A DNA stretch of 40,691 nt, from positions 1 through 40,691 of the forward strand of contig JADFXV010000022.1 in assembly GCA_015233395.1 (NCBI GenBank), written 5' to 3'. Positions within the stretch are counted from its first letter, which is position 1. Each line of letters opens with the position of its first letter. Of this stretch, positions 1 to 7,123 are shown in pieces. Origin of the DNA: Desulfovibrionaceae bacterium (GTDB taxonomy: Bacteria > Desulfobacterota > Desulfovibrionia > Desulfovibrionales > Desulfovibrionaceae). The position numbers were made by a program, and so were the translations under genes. Below the pieces are notes generated by a model. That model was not told the DNA's origin and ran no database searches. It saw only the letters and a program-made list of their open reading frames with translations.

Positions 1-411
1 GAAATCGTTCGCGAGCGATGCAAACGGGTGAAATTGGAACGGATCATGCGAAATTGGATTCCGTTGGGCGCAAAATCCCGTGAGAGACAGGAAAGACAAC
101 AGGTCTCGGAAATTGCGCAGGGGTCTCAATTTACTCAATTCGCAGTATATCTGGTGTGCGAAATTCGATGCAATGATGATTATAATATTTTTATTGGCAT
201 TCAATAATTTATCAAGCGATTGTACATTGAAAATTTGAATTCCGTCTTTGATCCCAGATTTATATGTATCGATAAATCCGGAAAATTGAAGATCACTGCG
301 GAATTTTCTGATCAAAGTGAGCAGTCTGTCCCCTCTTCCCCCAGCGCCATAGATGAGAACGCTGCAATCCTTCGGCAATTTACCGAGAGAATACAGTGGG
401 ATGATTTCCAT
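1..411 (-). CDS. Rossmann-fold protein, 3' part outside window
   Basis: An open frame of 137 codons runs from ATG 411 off the left edge without a stop, so the C-terminus is missing. The N-terminus reads MEIIPLYSLGKLPKDCSVLI, then a glycine-rich turn YGAGGRGDRLL at about residues 21-31, a typical dinucleotide or nucleotide-binding beta-alpha-beta start. An Ile-rich strand (NIIIIIASN) follows near residue 80. Similar modules occur in sugar-nucleotide and capsule-modifying enzymes, and two O-acetylation genes lie on the same strand at 1380-4099, so a polysaccharide role is plausible but not shown. The frame is also open upstream of the ATG to tandem TGA stops near 500, with coding-like codons and a GTG at 465, so the true start may be further upstream. 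Composition is AT-richer than the right half of the window. I do not recognise the exact family. Confidence 0.6.
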   Translation of the reverse strand, partial: MEIIPLYSLGKLPKDCSVLIYGAGGRGDRLLTLIRKFRSDLQFSGFIDTYKSGIKDGIQIFNVQSLDKLLNANKNIIIIIASNFAHQIYCELSKLRPLRNFRDLLSFLSLTGFCAQRNPISHDPFQFHPFASLANDF

Positions 412-729
412 GGCTGCACCTGCTCCTTCGACTTTGAAGTCGCCTTCCGGCGAAAGCAATTGCACGGTCCCGAGGACTTCTACGGAAAATAAACTTCCCT
501 GTCATCAGCCCGGAAAATCGGCGTGCGGCCCTGTCGGCGATCATATTGCTGGGAGCGGAAAATGTCTTCATTTTCGTGCTCCCGGTTATAAGAGACCGCC
601 TTTCTCCGGCGCTGGACACACGCTTCCGCCCAGGGATACGAATGGGCCAATCGAAGAGTTGCACGCTGCCCGGCGCGGGGGGTATGCCATGCTCGACGTC
701 TTTTCTACCTTTCATCCGGAGTATGCATC
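412..729. other. intergenic stretch with one F1 hairpin
   Basis: This stretch separates two divergent genes. It contains one F1-type hairpin (551-583) followed by a remnant of the longer F1 flank (a ttataaga-like segment), and otherwise no frame I can support. The first 85 bases are an open upstream extension of the leftward gene. Confidence 0.5.
551..583 (-). repeat. F1 hairpin B, copy 1
   Basis: 33-nt inverted repeat. On the minus strand it has outer arms GGGAGC and GCTCCC, inner arms GAAAAT and ATTTTC, and the loop GAAGA. It is one of six copies of the same hairpin in this window (551, 2611, 4315, 6123, 8618, 24501). The loop is identical in all copies. Confidence 0.85.
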
Positions 730-1308
730 ATGGCCGAACAACGGACGAAAACCGGCGCCGCCCGCGCCGACACCCTGGCTATTCGCGGAAAGCTGAGCGA
801 TCTGTACTACTTCGCCTACGGTTCCGACATGAACGCGCAGCAGATCACGACGCGTTGCGCCAAACCCGTCGCGGTTGGCGCGGCCCGGCTCGCCGGCTAC
901 CGGCTCGCCTTTTACGGCTATAGCCGGACCTGGGACGGCGGACTGGAAACCGTCGTTCCCGATCCGGGGCGCGAAGTCCTGGGCGTGCTCTATGCCTTGA
1001 ACCTTGCGGACTGGGAACGCCTCGATCAGTGGTGGGACGTCCGCCTGGACGGGGCGGGAGTCTATTTCCACTTTCCGGCCGCGGTGGCCGATACGCAAGG
1101 GAAGACGCACACGGTCCTGCTGTATAAAAAAGACGACTTGTCGGCGCCGCGACCGCCCAGCCGGGAGTACCTCGATTTCATTGTCCAGGGGGGGCTTGAG
1201 CGCGGGCTCGGCGCCGATTACCTTGAAGAATTGCGGCGGATCGAGTCCGGCAAGGCGCAATACGACGTCCCCAGGCGCAAAAAAATCAGTCTCGAATTCC
1301 TTGCCTGA
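730..1308 (+). CDS. gamma-glutamylcyclotransferase-like (AIG2/GGCT fold) protein
   Basis: 192 aa. The YFAYGSDM motif (residues 28-34) is the substrate-binding signature of the GGCT/AIG2-like fold, and VLGVLYALNLADWERLD (83-99) matches the following strand-helix of that fold. Enzymes of the family usually continue as LDxxEGV with a catalytic Glu. Here the aligned segment is LDQWWDV (98-104), so Trp stands where Glu is expected. The protein may therefore lack cyclotransferase activity or use another residue; this depends on an alignment made by eye. CCGGAG lies about 10 nt before ATG 730. The gene is alone, divergent from the partial gene on its left and convergent with the O-acetylation genes on its right. 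Good confidence in fold, low in activity. Confidence 0.8.
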   Translation: MAEQRTKTGAARADTLAIRGKLSDLYYFAYGSDMNAQQITTRCAKPVAVGAARLAGYRLAFYGYSRTWDGGLETVVPDPGREVLGVLYALNLADWERLDQWWDVRLDGAGVYFHFPAAVADTQGKTHTVLLYKKDDLSAPRPPSREYLDFIVQGGLERGLGADYLEELRRIESGKAQYDVPRRKKISLEFLA

Positions 1309-1379
1309 ACCCGCCGGAGCGGCAAGACGATCGGCGTCCAGCCAAAGCCGTCCCGGTCCGATGCAAGGAAAAACGCCGA

Positions 1380-2588
1380 TCAATCCGCGCTGTCGCCAAA
1401 AGCGCGAGCCCAGTCGATGATCCGGCCGGCGTTCGACTCCTCTACAAGCAGGATCACGCGGTCGATGTGCTCCATCTTCTTCACCCGGTCGAGCAAAATC
1501 GGCGCTTGCGAATCCGGCATGTTATTGCTCGTGGCTTGCAACAAACGGCGAAATGCGCCGGCGAACACCTCTGAAGCGTTCGTCCCGAATGAATCGGACA
1601 GCATGAATACCGTTTCGCCGTTAGGAGCGGTGGAGCATGAAAGGATGCGGGTGTCGATCTTTGGAGCGCGAAAAAGATCCTTAATCCGTTTCGCAAACAC
1701 CATGGCCGCCCCTTTGTATTCATGGATTGCATCATTGCCGAAACGATATGCGGGAATATTTTTGACGATTCGATACATCGTCAATATTTCCGCGGGGAAG
1801 CGGCCTGGTTCAAGGCGCTCGTGAGTTGGAATGGCCAGACCCCTGGCCGAAAGATACGCATCGCGAACTACTTTCATACTCATGCCGTAGGCATGGAAGT
1901 TCGCCTTCGGGAAAAAGGCCTCGTCTCCCCGGGCGGCGTTCATTTCAAGGAGCGGATAACAAAAACGGCCAGCGCTGTTGCGTGAAAGCTCAATCAATGG
2001 AGATCTGCCCGCTGCCCGCTCACGACAGGCGCCCCTGATTTTCTCCGGCACCGATTCCGGCAGATAGTCGCCGTACACCGTAGGCAATGTCGGGACCATC
2101 ACGACATCAAAAATAATGCCGCTGCGCTTGGAGTACGCTTGTAACGTCGCCAAGGCGTCGCGCAAGTCTGCGGCGACGGACTCTCGATGCGAGTTGATGC
2201 AAACTTCCTCAAATATGCTAAATACGGTGCTTTCCGTTCCGCCATTCAGAAAAATAAACCCATTTTTTCCAATGGTGATCCGTTTCTGCGGCGGCCTGTC
2301 GAAGACGTTAAGAAGCAATTCCGTACGGAACACCGAAAGTTGAATAATTGGATACACCCGGTCATCAATCCACAATTTGGCGTCTGCAAAATATTTTTTG
2401 GGATCTTCCCATAAGGGGAAACGCGGCCATTCATTCAAAATTCTATTGTGAAAGCTTTCAAGATCGCCGCGACCCTGCAAACCGATCAAAACAACAGGTA
2501 AAGACAATAAAATGGCAACAATCGATGCGATAAACTTGGCGGAAACGGAAATATGGACGTTATCGCGCTTATGTTGTCTTCTAGACAT
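1380..2588 (-). CDS. AlgX/AlgJ-like SGNH-type O-acetylation protein
   Basis: 402 aa, with one N-terminal membrane segment (about residues 16-36) and the rest expected in the periplasm. The C-terminal part carries FMLSDSFGTN, matching the DSF block of AlgJ/AlgX/DHHW proteins, and KANFHAYGM, a degenerate form of their Asp/His block. Proteins of this family accept acetyl groups exported by an MBOAT protein and place them on exopolysaccharide or cell-wall glycans. The MBOAT gene lies directly upstream on the same strand (2681-4099), which supports a two-gene acetylation unit. An F1 hairpin occupies the 92-nt gap between them. Composition is AT-richer than the right half of the window, suggesting acquisition. 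The exact glycan substrate cannot be read from the sequence. Confidence 0.75.
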   Translation of the reverse strand: MSRRQHKRDNVHISVSAKFIASIVAILLSLPVVLIGLQGRGDLESFHNRILNEWPRFPLWEDPKKYFADAKLWIDDRVYPIIQLSVFRTELLLNVFDRPPQKRITIGKNGFIFLNGGTESTVFSIFEEVCINSHRESVAADLRDALATLQAYSKRSGIIFDVVMVPTLPTVYGDYLPESVPEKIRGACRERAAGRSPLIELSRNSAGRFCYPLLEMNAARGDEAFFPKANFHAYGMSMKVVRDAYLSARGLAIPTHERLEPGRFPAEILTMYRIVKNIPAYRFGNDAIHEYKGAAMVFAKRIKDLFRAPKIDTRILSCSTAPNGETVFMLSDSFGTNASEVFAGAFRRLLQATSNNMPDSQAPILLDRVKKMEHIDRVILLVEESNAGRIIDWARAFGDSAD

Positions 2589-2610
2589 TGGATATAAGCC
2601 TTTTACTAAC

Positions 2611-2643
2611 GGAAGCGAAAAATTTCTTCACTTTCGCGCTTCC
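2611..2643 (-). repeat. F1 hairpin B, copy 2 (compensatory arm change)
   Basis: Same 33-nt hairpin as copy 1, but the outer arms read GGAAGC and GCTTCC instead of GGGAGC and GCTCCC. Both arms changed together, which keeps the base pair. The loop GAAGA is unchanged. It sits between the MBOAT gene and the AlgJ-like gene. Confidence 0.8.
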
Positions 2644-2680
2644 AGGAATAGAACACAACGAGCCTATCGAATCCTCGCAT

Positions 2681-4099
2681 TTAAAACCGGAAATAAATGA
2701 ATGGACTGTAAGCCCCCAAGATGATCTTGGCTGACGCCGCACAAAAGACGATCAACGCCATGAGTCCCCCGAGACCATATTCAAGGCCGGTGGCGTCCTT
2801 GCGCCATTGCCCGACAATCGGCAGCGGCAGGCGCCGGTCCAAAATGGCGATCAGAAAGGGAGACGAAAAAAATACCGCCAGACAAAACGCCAATGCCTGT
2901 TCAGGCGTGATGAGCTGAGCGATATGTTCCGCTTGTCCGTCGCCCCAACCGAAAAACATTGTGTGAAGCAGATTTCCGGCTTGGGATATGTTGTCCGATC
3001 TGAAAAGAACCCAACCTACCGCCACGACGAGAAGCGCATAGCATCGTTGAAGAAAAAAAGGAATTTTATCGAGTTGTCGCGCAAATCCTATGCGTTCCAG
3101 TACAAGAAAAAATCCGTGGTAGGCGCCCCAGGCGATGAAAGTCCATGAGGCTCCGTGCCAAAGTCCGCACAGGAGAAAAACGACAATGAGATTTAAATAT
3201 GTCCGAAATGCGCCGAATCTGTTACCACCAAGAGGGATGTAGAGATAATCGCGGAACCACCGAGAAAGACTCATGTGCCATCGACGCCAAAATTCTGTGA
3301 TCGATTTCGATATGTAGGGGAAATTAAAATTTTTTGGAAAATAAAATCCGGTAATCCAGCCAAGACCGATCGCCATATTTGAATATCCGGAAAAGTCGAA
3401 GTAGATTTGCAGAGTATAGGACAACGTGGCGATCCAAGCCTCAAAAGATGTAAGAGCATCAGCCCTTACAAAGAGAGGATTGACCACTTCCGCAAGAGTG
3501 TCGGCTAAAAGCACCTTTTGACCAAGACCAAAGCAGAAAAGCGACAAACCAAAATATAGATGTCTGGCGGTAACGACGCGTCGTTTGAATTGATTGGAAA
3601 CGGTATGAAACCGCAGAATCGGTCCGGCGATCAGCTGGGGAAACATCAATAAATATAAGAGGATGTTTACAAATGAGTGGTCGGCTTTCGCGTCCCCTCG
3701 GTAAACATCAACGAGGTATGAGATGGAGTGAAAGGTAAAAAAAGAAATACCCAGAGGGAGATAAATATGATCGAGAAACTCAACTCCATTTATTTCAAAA
3801 ACATCGTTTACAATGAATTTTGAGTACTTGAAAAAGAATAATATGGCGATATTTAAAAAAATACTGTATGAAAGTATAAGTCGACGATGGAATTGTTTGG
3901 TTGAGCTTGCAATCATCAAGGAAAATATATAATTCATCAGTGCGGAAAAAACTACAATCCCGGCATACCAGGCTTCTCCAACAAAATAGAAAAAAAGGCT
4001 GAAAAGTACATAGATGCAATTTCTATACGGAAAAAAATTATGAGCGATGAGAAACAGAGGAAGGAAGATGAAAAGAAACTCAATCTTTGAAAAAATCAT
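2681..4099 (-). CDS. MBOAT family O-acyltransferase (AlgI/DltB-like)
   Basis: 472 aa polytopic membrane protein. It shows the MBOAT hallmarks FWRRWHMSLSRW followed by FRDYLYIPLGGNR, and LCGLWHGASWTF with the invariant His at about residue 315, followed by WGAYHG. About ten hydrophobic segments are visible. MBOAT proteins of the AlgI type move acetyl groups across the inner membrane for O-acetylation of exopolysaccharides. The next gene on the strand is the AlgJ/X-like partner. No further alginate genes are in the window, so a different polymer is likely. Codon composition is AT-rich. Start at ATG 4099 follows a weak ribosome binding site (AGGGCG). Confidence 0.9.
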   Translation of the reverse strand: MIFSKIEFLFIFLPLFLIAHNFFPYRNCIYVLFSLFFYFVGEAWYAGIVVFSALMNYIFSLMIASSTKQFHRRLILSYSIFLNIAILFFFKYSKFIVNDVFEINGVEFLDHIYLPLGISFFTFHSISYLVDVYRGDAKADHSFVNILLYLLMFPQLIAGPILRFHTVSNQFKRRVVTARHLYFGLSLFCFGLGQKVLLADTLAEVVNPLFVRADALTSFEAWIATLSYTLQIYFDFSGYSNMAIGLGWITGFYFPKNFNFPYISKSITEFWRRWHMSLSRWFRDYLYIPLGGNRFGAFRTYLNLIVVFLLCGLWHGASWTFIAWGAYHGFFLVLERIGFARQLDKIPFFLQRCYALLVVAVGWVLFRSDNISQAGNLLHTMFFGWGDGQAEHIAQLITPEQALAFCLAVFFSSPFLIAILDRRLPLPIVGQWRKDATGLEYGLGGLMALIVFCAASAKIILGAYSPFIYFRF

Positions 4100-4230
4100 T
4101 GCCAGAGCGCCCTATGAACGGTATTGCACATGTCATTTCCTTCGCTGATTGACACGGACAAATCGAATTCGAGGGCTTCGTCCGTGTGGAGGCATAATCT
4201 TTTGTTGTGAATCCTGCTGCTTCGCAGACA

Positions 4231-4352
4231 TTACTGGGAGCAAAAAGGATCTTACTTTTTGCTCCCAGCGGCGGACGCCGCTTGGCCCTGCCAAAAGCGG
4301 GGCCGTACTTATCAATGGGAGCGCAAAAATGAAGATATTTTCTGCTCCCATG
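4231..4352 (+). repeat. F1 composite element (hairpin A - GC linker - hairpin B)
   Basis: Hairpin A has perfect 14-bp arms (4234-4247 CTGGGAGCAAAAAG and 4255-4268) with a 7-nt loop. A GC-rich linker rich in short inverted repeats follows (4269-4305), then GTACTTATCA, then hairpin B (4315-4351) with the GAAGA loop. The same order is found inverted at 6121-6243 and truncated at 14791-14878. Confidence 0.85.
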
Positions 4353-4758
4353 AATAATTCACGCCATCCGGAGACGGATTTCCACTCGCCTCTTAAGCGT
4401 AGGAATGTAACTTTGTATGCAGCGCGCCTAGCGCATTTTATCGGTGATGTCCAGCAACTTGAGGCCACTTGGCGACCGTTGGATCGTCCGGACGCTCGTC
4501 CGGGAGAGCTTCGAACCTTGACGCCGCGTCGAAGCGGCTGAACTCCGGATGAAGGCCGCCTGTCAGTTCATTTTCTTCGGCAAAGAAAACATTGTATTTT
4601 CTCAAAGGAAGAGAGGAAATCAGGAGGAGAATACTTTGTGAGATGGCGGTTATGCATTGGCTCTATCCGGTATTGCTCTGGAAAATTACCGGATTGAACA
4701 AAATGATGATGTGCGCAAGACATTTCACTGCGTTGCGACATCCGTTGATCTGCCTTTT

Positions 4759-4807
4759 ATTACCGGGAGCAAATAGTATTTTCCTTTTTACCGCCAGGGC
4801 GGAGCCG
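4759..4807 (+). repeat. degenerate F1 hairpin A
   Basis: It begins ATTACCGGGAGCAAATAGTA like the copy at 14795, but the right arm is destroyed (TTTTTACCGCCAG instead of TTTTTGCTCCCGG). It ends next to the stop codon of the heme-oxygenase-domain gene. Confidence 0.6.
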
Positions 4808-6088
4808 TTACTTTACGGCCTTGACGGACAACTCCTGGCGTATGGCGGCTAAATGTTCATGAATGGCTTCCACCCAGACCCGGGGAAAACGATTCGGATC
4901 GACCAGCCAGGACAGAAGGCTCGCGATAGAGCCTTCCAAACAGTCCGCCTCGTCCACGACGGCGGAGACCAAGAGGGTGATCGCCTCGGCGCAAGCGAAG
5001 TCGCTCAAGCGTCCGCAGGCTTGCTGAAAATTTCTTTCATGCTCCCGGCGGCGCTCCCGGGAGAGACGGGCGTCGATCTCGCCGCGTATCTTCTTGGCGG
5101 CAGCGTCAAGCATCGACGACCTCTCCGGCTGACCGGTCCCGGCGGCGAGCAGCTCCTGCGCCAGAATTTCCATGTGCCGCGCCAGGAGTATACGCGGCAT
5201 ACCCCGAGCCGAAAGAACCTGTCCCAGCCAGTCCACCTGAGCCTGCATGGCTTCGGTTCCAAGTTCGGGCAATGTGGCCAGCCATGCTCCGTCGGTGTCG
5301 GCGAAACGGCGTCCGCGTTGGCCAAAACGGTAGATAAAATATGGAAATTCAGCCAAACAGCGTTCGGAGGCCCGAAGCACGGCGATCAAGTCTCGTCTAT
5401 CCTGGGGAACCGGATGATCTCCCGCCTCGGGATTGAAAGCCGCAGCGACGTACTGCATGGCGGCGCGATCCAAGGGCCACAGCGCTTCGAAGGCTTCGAG
5501 CAAGCATTGGAAGACAACGCGGGCGGTCGCGCCCATGGCCTTGACCTGTTCGCTATCCGTCACGCAGTCGTCTAGCGCCGCGGCGGCGCGCTCCCACTTT
5601 GCCGGCCCCTGACCGCTATGGCGGGACAGGTAGGAGAGGCCATGTCCAGGGGATAAGCCCAGCGCCTCCATGGCCAAAGGCGCCAGGATGACCGCTCCCT
5701 TGGTGGAGCCGCCGAGCACGTAGAGGCCGCCGAGCAGAGCAACGGGGTTGTCCTTGGACATGAGCAGAATGTGGGAAGCTGCCCGCAGAGCCGCTTGCGC
5801 CGCTTTTGGCGCTTCAGGCGCGAGCTTCCAGCGGAAGGCGTCGTTGTCTTCCAGAAGCTCCGGGAGCCGGCGCAAGTCTTCAGACCATACTTGAGAAACC
5901 AGAGGATGATCGCAGGCGTCGAGACGGCTCTCCAAGGCGGCGTGGATCACCGCCATGACACGGATGTACCCCACGTAGGCGTCCGGATGGATCGATTTGT
6001 CCAAAAGGGATTTGGCGAAGGGCGTCGTCTCGATTCGGGCATGGAGGTCCCTGGTGGCGGCTCGCAGGGCCTCGGTGGCGGTGGCCAT
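4808..6088 (-). CDS. heme oxygenase-like domain protein with long C-terminal extension
   Basis: 426 aa. The first 190 residues match bacterial heme oxygenases. LRAATRDLHARIE (8-20) corresponds to the proximal-His helix, and LYVLGGSTKGAVI corresponds to the glycine-rich distal helix, normally LYVLEGSTLGG. Two positions of that helix differ (Glu to Gly, Leu-Gly to Lys-Gly), so heme turnover is not assured. Residues 190-426 are an unrecognised, mostly helical extension. The open frame continues 78 codons further upstream, but that part only translates the F1 repeat; ATG 6088 has GGAGGAG about 10 nt before it. The gene diverges from the B12-sensor/kinase pair, suggesting a shared signalling context. 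Oxygen-dependent heme cleavage would be unusual in a strict anaerobe. The domain could instead bind heme or bilin as a sensor. Confidence 0.75.
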   Translation of the reverse strand: MATATEALRAATRDLHARIETTPFAKSLLDKSIHPDAYVGYIRVMAVIHAALESRLDACDHPLVSQVWSEDLRRLPELLEDNDAFRWKLAPEAPKAAQAALRAASHILLMSKDNPVALLGGLYVLGGSTKGAVILAPLAMEALGLSPGHGLSYLSRHSGQGPAKWERAAAALDDCVTDSEQVKAMGATARVVFQCLLEAFEALWPLDRAAMQYVAAAFNPEAGDHPVPQDRRDLIAVLRASERCLAEFPYFIYRFGQRGRRFADTDGAWLATLPELGTEAMQAQVDWLGQVLSARGMPRILLARHMEILAQELLAAGTGQPERSSMLDAAAKKIRGEIDARLSRERRREHERNFQQACGRLSDFACAEAITLLVSAVVDEADCLEGSIASLLSWLVDPNRFPRVWVEAIHEHLAAIRQELSVKAVK

Positions 6089-6120
6089 GGCGTATGCTCC
6101 TCCGAGTTTTGGCGAAATAT

Positions 6121-6243
6121 TAATGGAAGCAGAAAATTTCTTCATTTTCGCGCTCCCATTTATAAGAACGGCCACGCCATTGGCGTGGCCCGGCGGCGTC
6201 TGCCGCGGGAGCAAAAAGTTAAAAACTTTTTGCTCCCAGTAAT
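6121..6243 (-). repeat. F1 composite element, inverted, in a divergent promoter region
   Basis: Read on the minus strand: hairpin A (6207-6237, 14-bp arms), a GC linker containing a perfect inverted repeat GGCCACGCCA/TGGCGTGGCC (6170-6190), then hairpin B (6123-6159) with the GAAGA loop. It lies 33 bases upstream of the heme-oxygenase-like start, so transcripts of that gene could include it. Confidence 0.85.
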
Positions 6244-6303
6244 ACCTGCCAAGTATGATGAATGACGGCTTTGCGGTCAAGGCGGAATGGGGGCGGAAAT
6301 CGC

Positions 6304-6331
6304 TTGTCAGTCCCTCCGGCATTATTGTAAA
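6304..6331 (+). promoter_or_regulatory. candidate sigma-70 promoter for the B12-sensor/kinase operon
   Basis: TTGTCA (6304-6309), 16-nt spacer, TGTAAA (6326-6331), about 100 nt upstream of ATG 6434. Matches are 5/6 and 4/6 to the consensus. This is sequence resemblance only. Confidence 0.3.
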
Positions 6332-6433
6332 TTCCTAAACGTCGTTCATCGAGGGCGCCATCTCCCAAGGACGTCGAGCGCACACCTCGGATTTACGGCG
6401 GACGGCAAAATCATGTCATCTTGCGGGAGTGTT

Positions 6434-7123
6434 ATGGCGCTTGAAAATTTGCCCCAGGACAAGCGCCCCAATCCCGGGTTGAACCAACTGGCCTCCCGCT
6501 ACATGGAGTCTCTGCTGCAAGGAGACCGAAGGACGGCGAGCGCCATGATCCTGGAAGCCGTGGATCGGGGGACGCCCGTGGGGAGCGTGTACCTGGATGT
6601 GTTCCAACCGGTGCAACGCGAGGTGGGGCGCCTATGGCAGACGAACGCGATTACCGTCGCCGTGGAGCATTTTTGCACGGCGGTGACTCAGATGGTCATG
6701 TCCCAGCTTTTTCCCCGCATCATCACGGAAAAGAAAAACGGGTTGTCCATGGTGGGGTGCTGCGCCGGCCACGAGCTTCATGAACTCGGAATCCGCATGG
6801 TCTGCGACTTTTTTGAGATGGAGTCCTGGGACACATACTACATGGGGGCCAATTGCCCCTCCGCCGCGGTGATCGAAACTCTGGCAAGCAGAAACGCAGA
6901 CGTTTTATGTCTCTCCGTAACCATGCAGCACAATGTATCCCAGGCTAAGACGTTGATCCAAGAAGCGTTGAAACGCTTTCCGCAAACAAAGATTTTGGCC
7001 GGCGGTTTTCCTTTTCTCCTCAATCCGGACTTGGCCCGGAGCATCGGGGCTCATGGATGGGCCAGGGACGCGAGGGAAGGCGTGGACTTGGCGGCCTCAT
7101 GGCGCCGGAGCAAACAAGTATGA
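6434..7123 (+). CDS. cobalamin-binding protein with CarH-type Wx9EH motif
   Basis: 229 aa. A helical cap domain (about 15-95) includes W68, nine residues, then E78-H79. This is the Wx9EH pattern that marks the adenosylcobalamin light-sensing domain of CarH-type regulators. The B12-binding Rossmann domain (about 104-215) shows ELHELG (114-119), i.e. ExHxxG with H116 as expected lower cobalt ligand, then LSVTMQHN and AGGFPF, the usual SxT and GG blocks. There is no MerR-type DNA-binding domain, so output must be through a partner. The next gene, a PAS histidine kinase, overlaps it by ATGA. The residue after W68 is Gln; as I recall, T. thermophilus CarH has a His there that binds cobalt after light, so the photochemistry may differ. 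Start chosen at ATG 6434 with GGGAG close upstream; ATG 6413 and 6287 are also in frame. Confidence 0.85.
   Translation: MALENLPQDKRPNPGLNQLASRYMESLLQGDRRTASAMILEAVDRGTPVGSVYLDVFQPVQREVGRLWQTNAITVAVEHFCTAVTQMVMSQLFPRIITEKKNGLSMVGCCAGHELHELGIRMVCDFFEMESWDTYYMGANCPSAAVIETLASRNADVLCLSVTMQHNVSQAKTLIQEALKRFPQTKILAGGFPFLLNPDLARSIGAHGWARDAREGVDLAASWRRSKQV

Larger units (their letters stand above)
4100..4807. other. 708-base stretch with F1 elements and possible gene fragments
   Basis: It contains a full F1 composite (4231-4352) and a degenerate F1 hairpin (4759-4807). Between them two weak coding-like frames overlap. One is a minus-strand frame of 74 codons (4438-4662) without ATG, with acidic, proline-rich codons. 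The other is a plus-strand frame of 43 codons (4642-4770) reading GYALALSGIALENYRIEQ and ending in a stop supplied by the F1 repeat. Neither has a start and I recognise neither, so I read them as possible decayed gene ends. Confidence 0.35.

Noticed and set aside
2807-3148. 113-codon plus-strand frame
   Set aside because: Antisense to the MBOAT gene, whose frame carries clear family motifs.
6089-6322. 78-codon N-terminal extension of the heme-oxygenase-like gene
   Set aside because: It merely translates the F1 repeat; ATG 6088 has the ribosome binding site.
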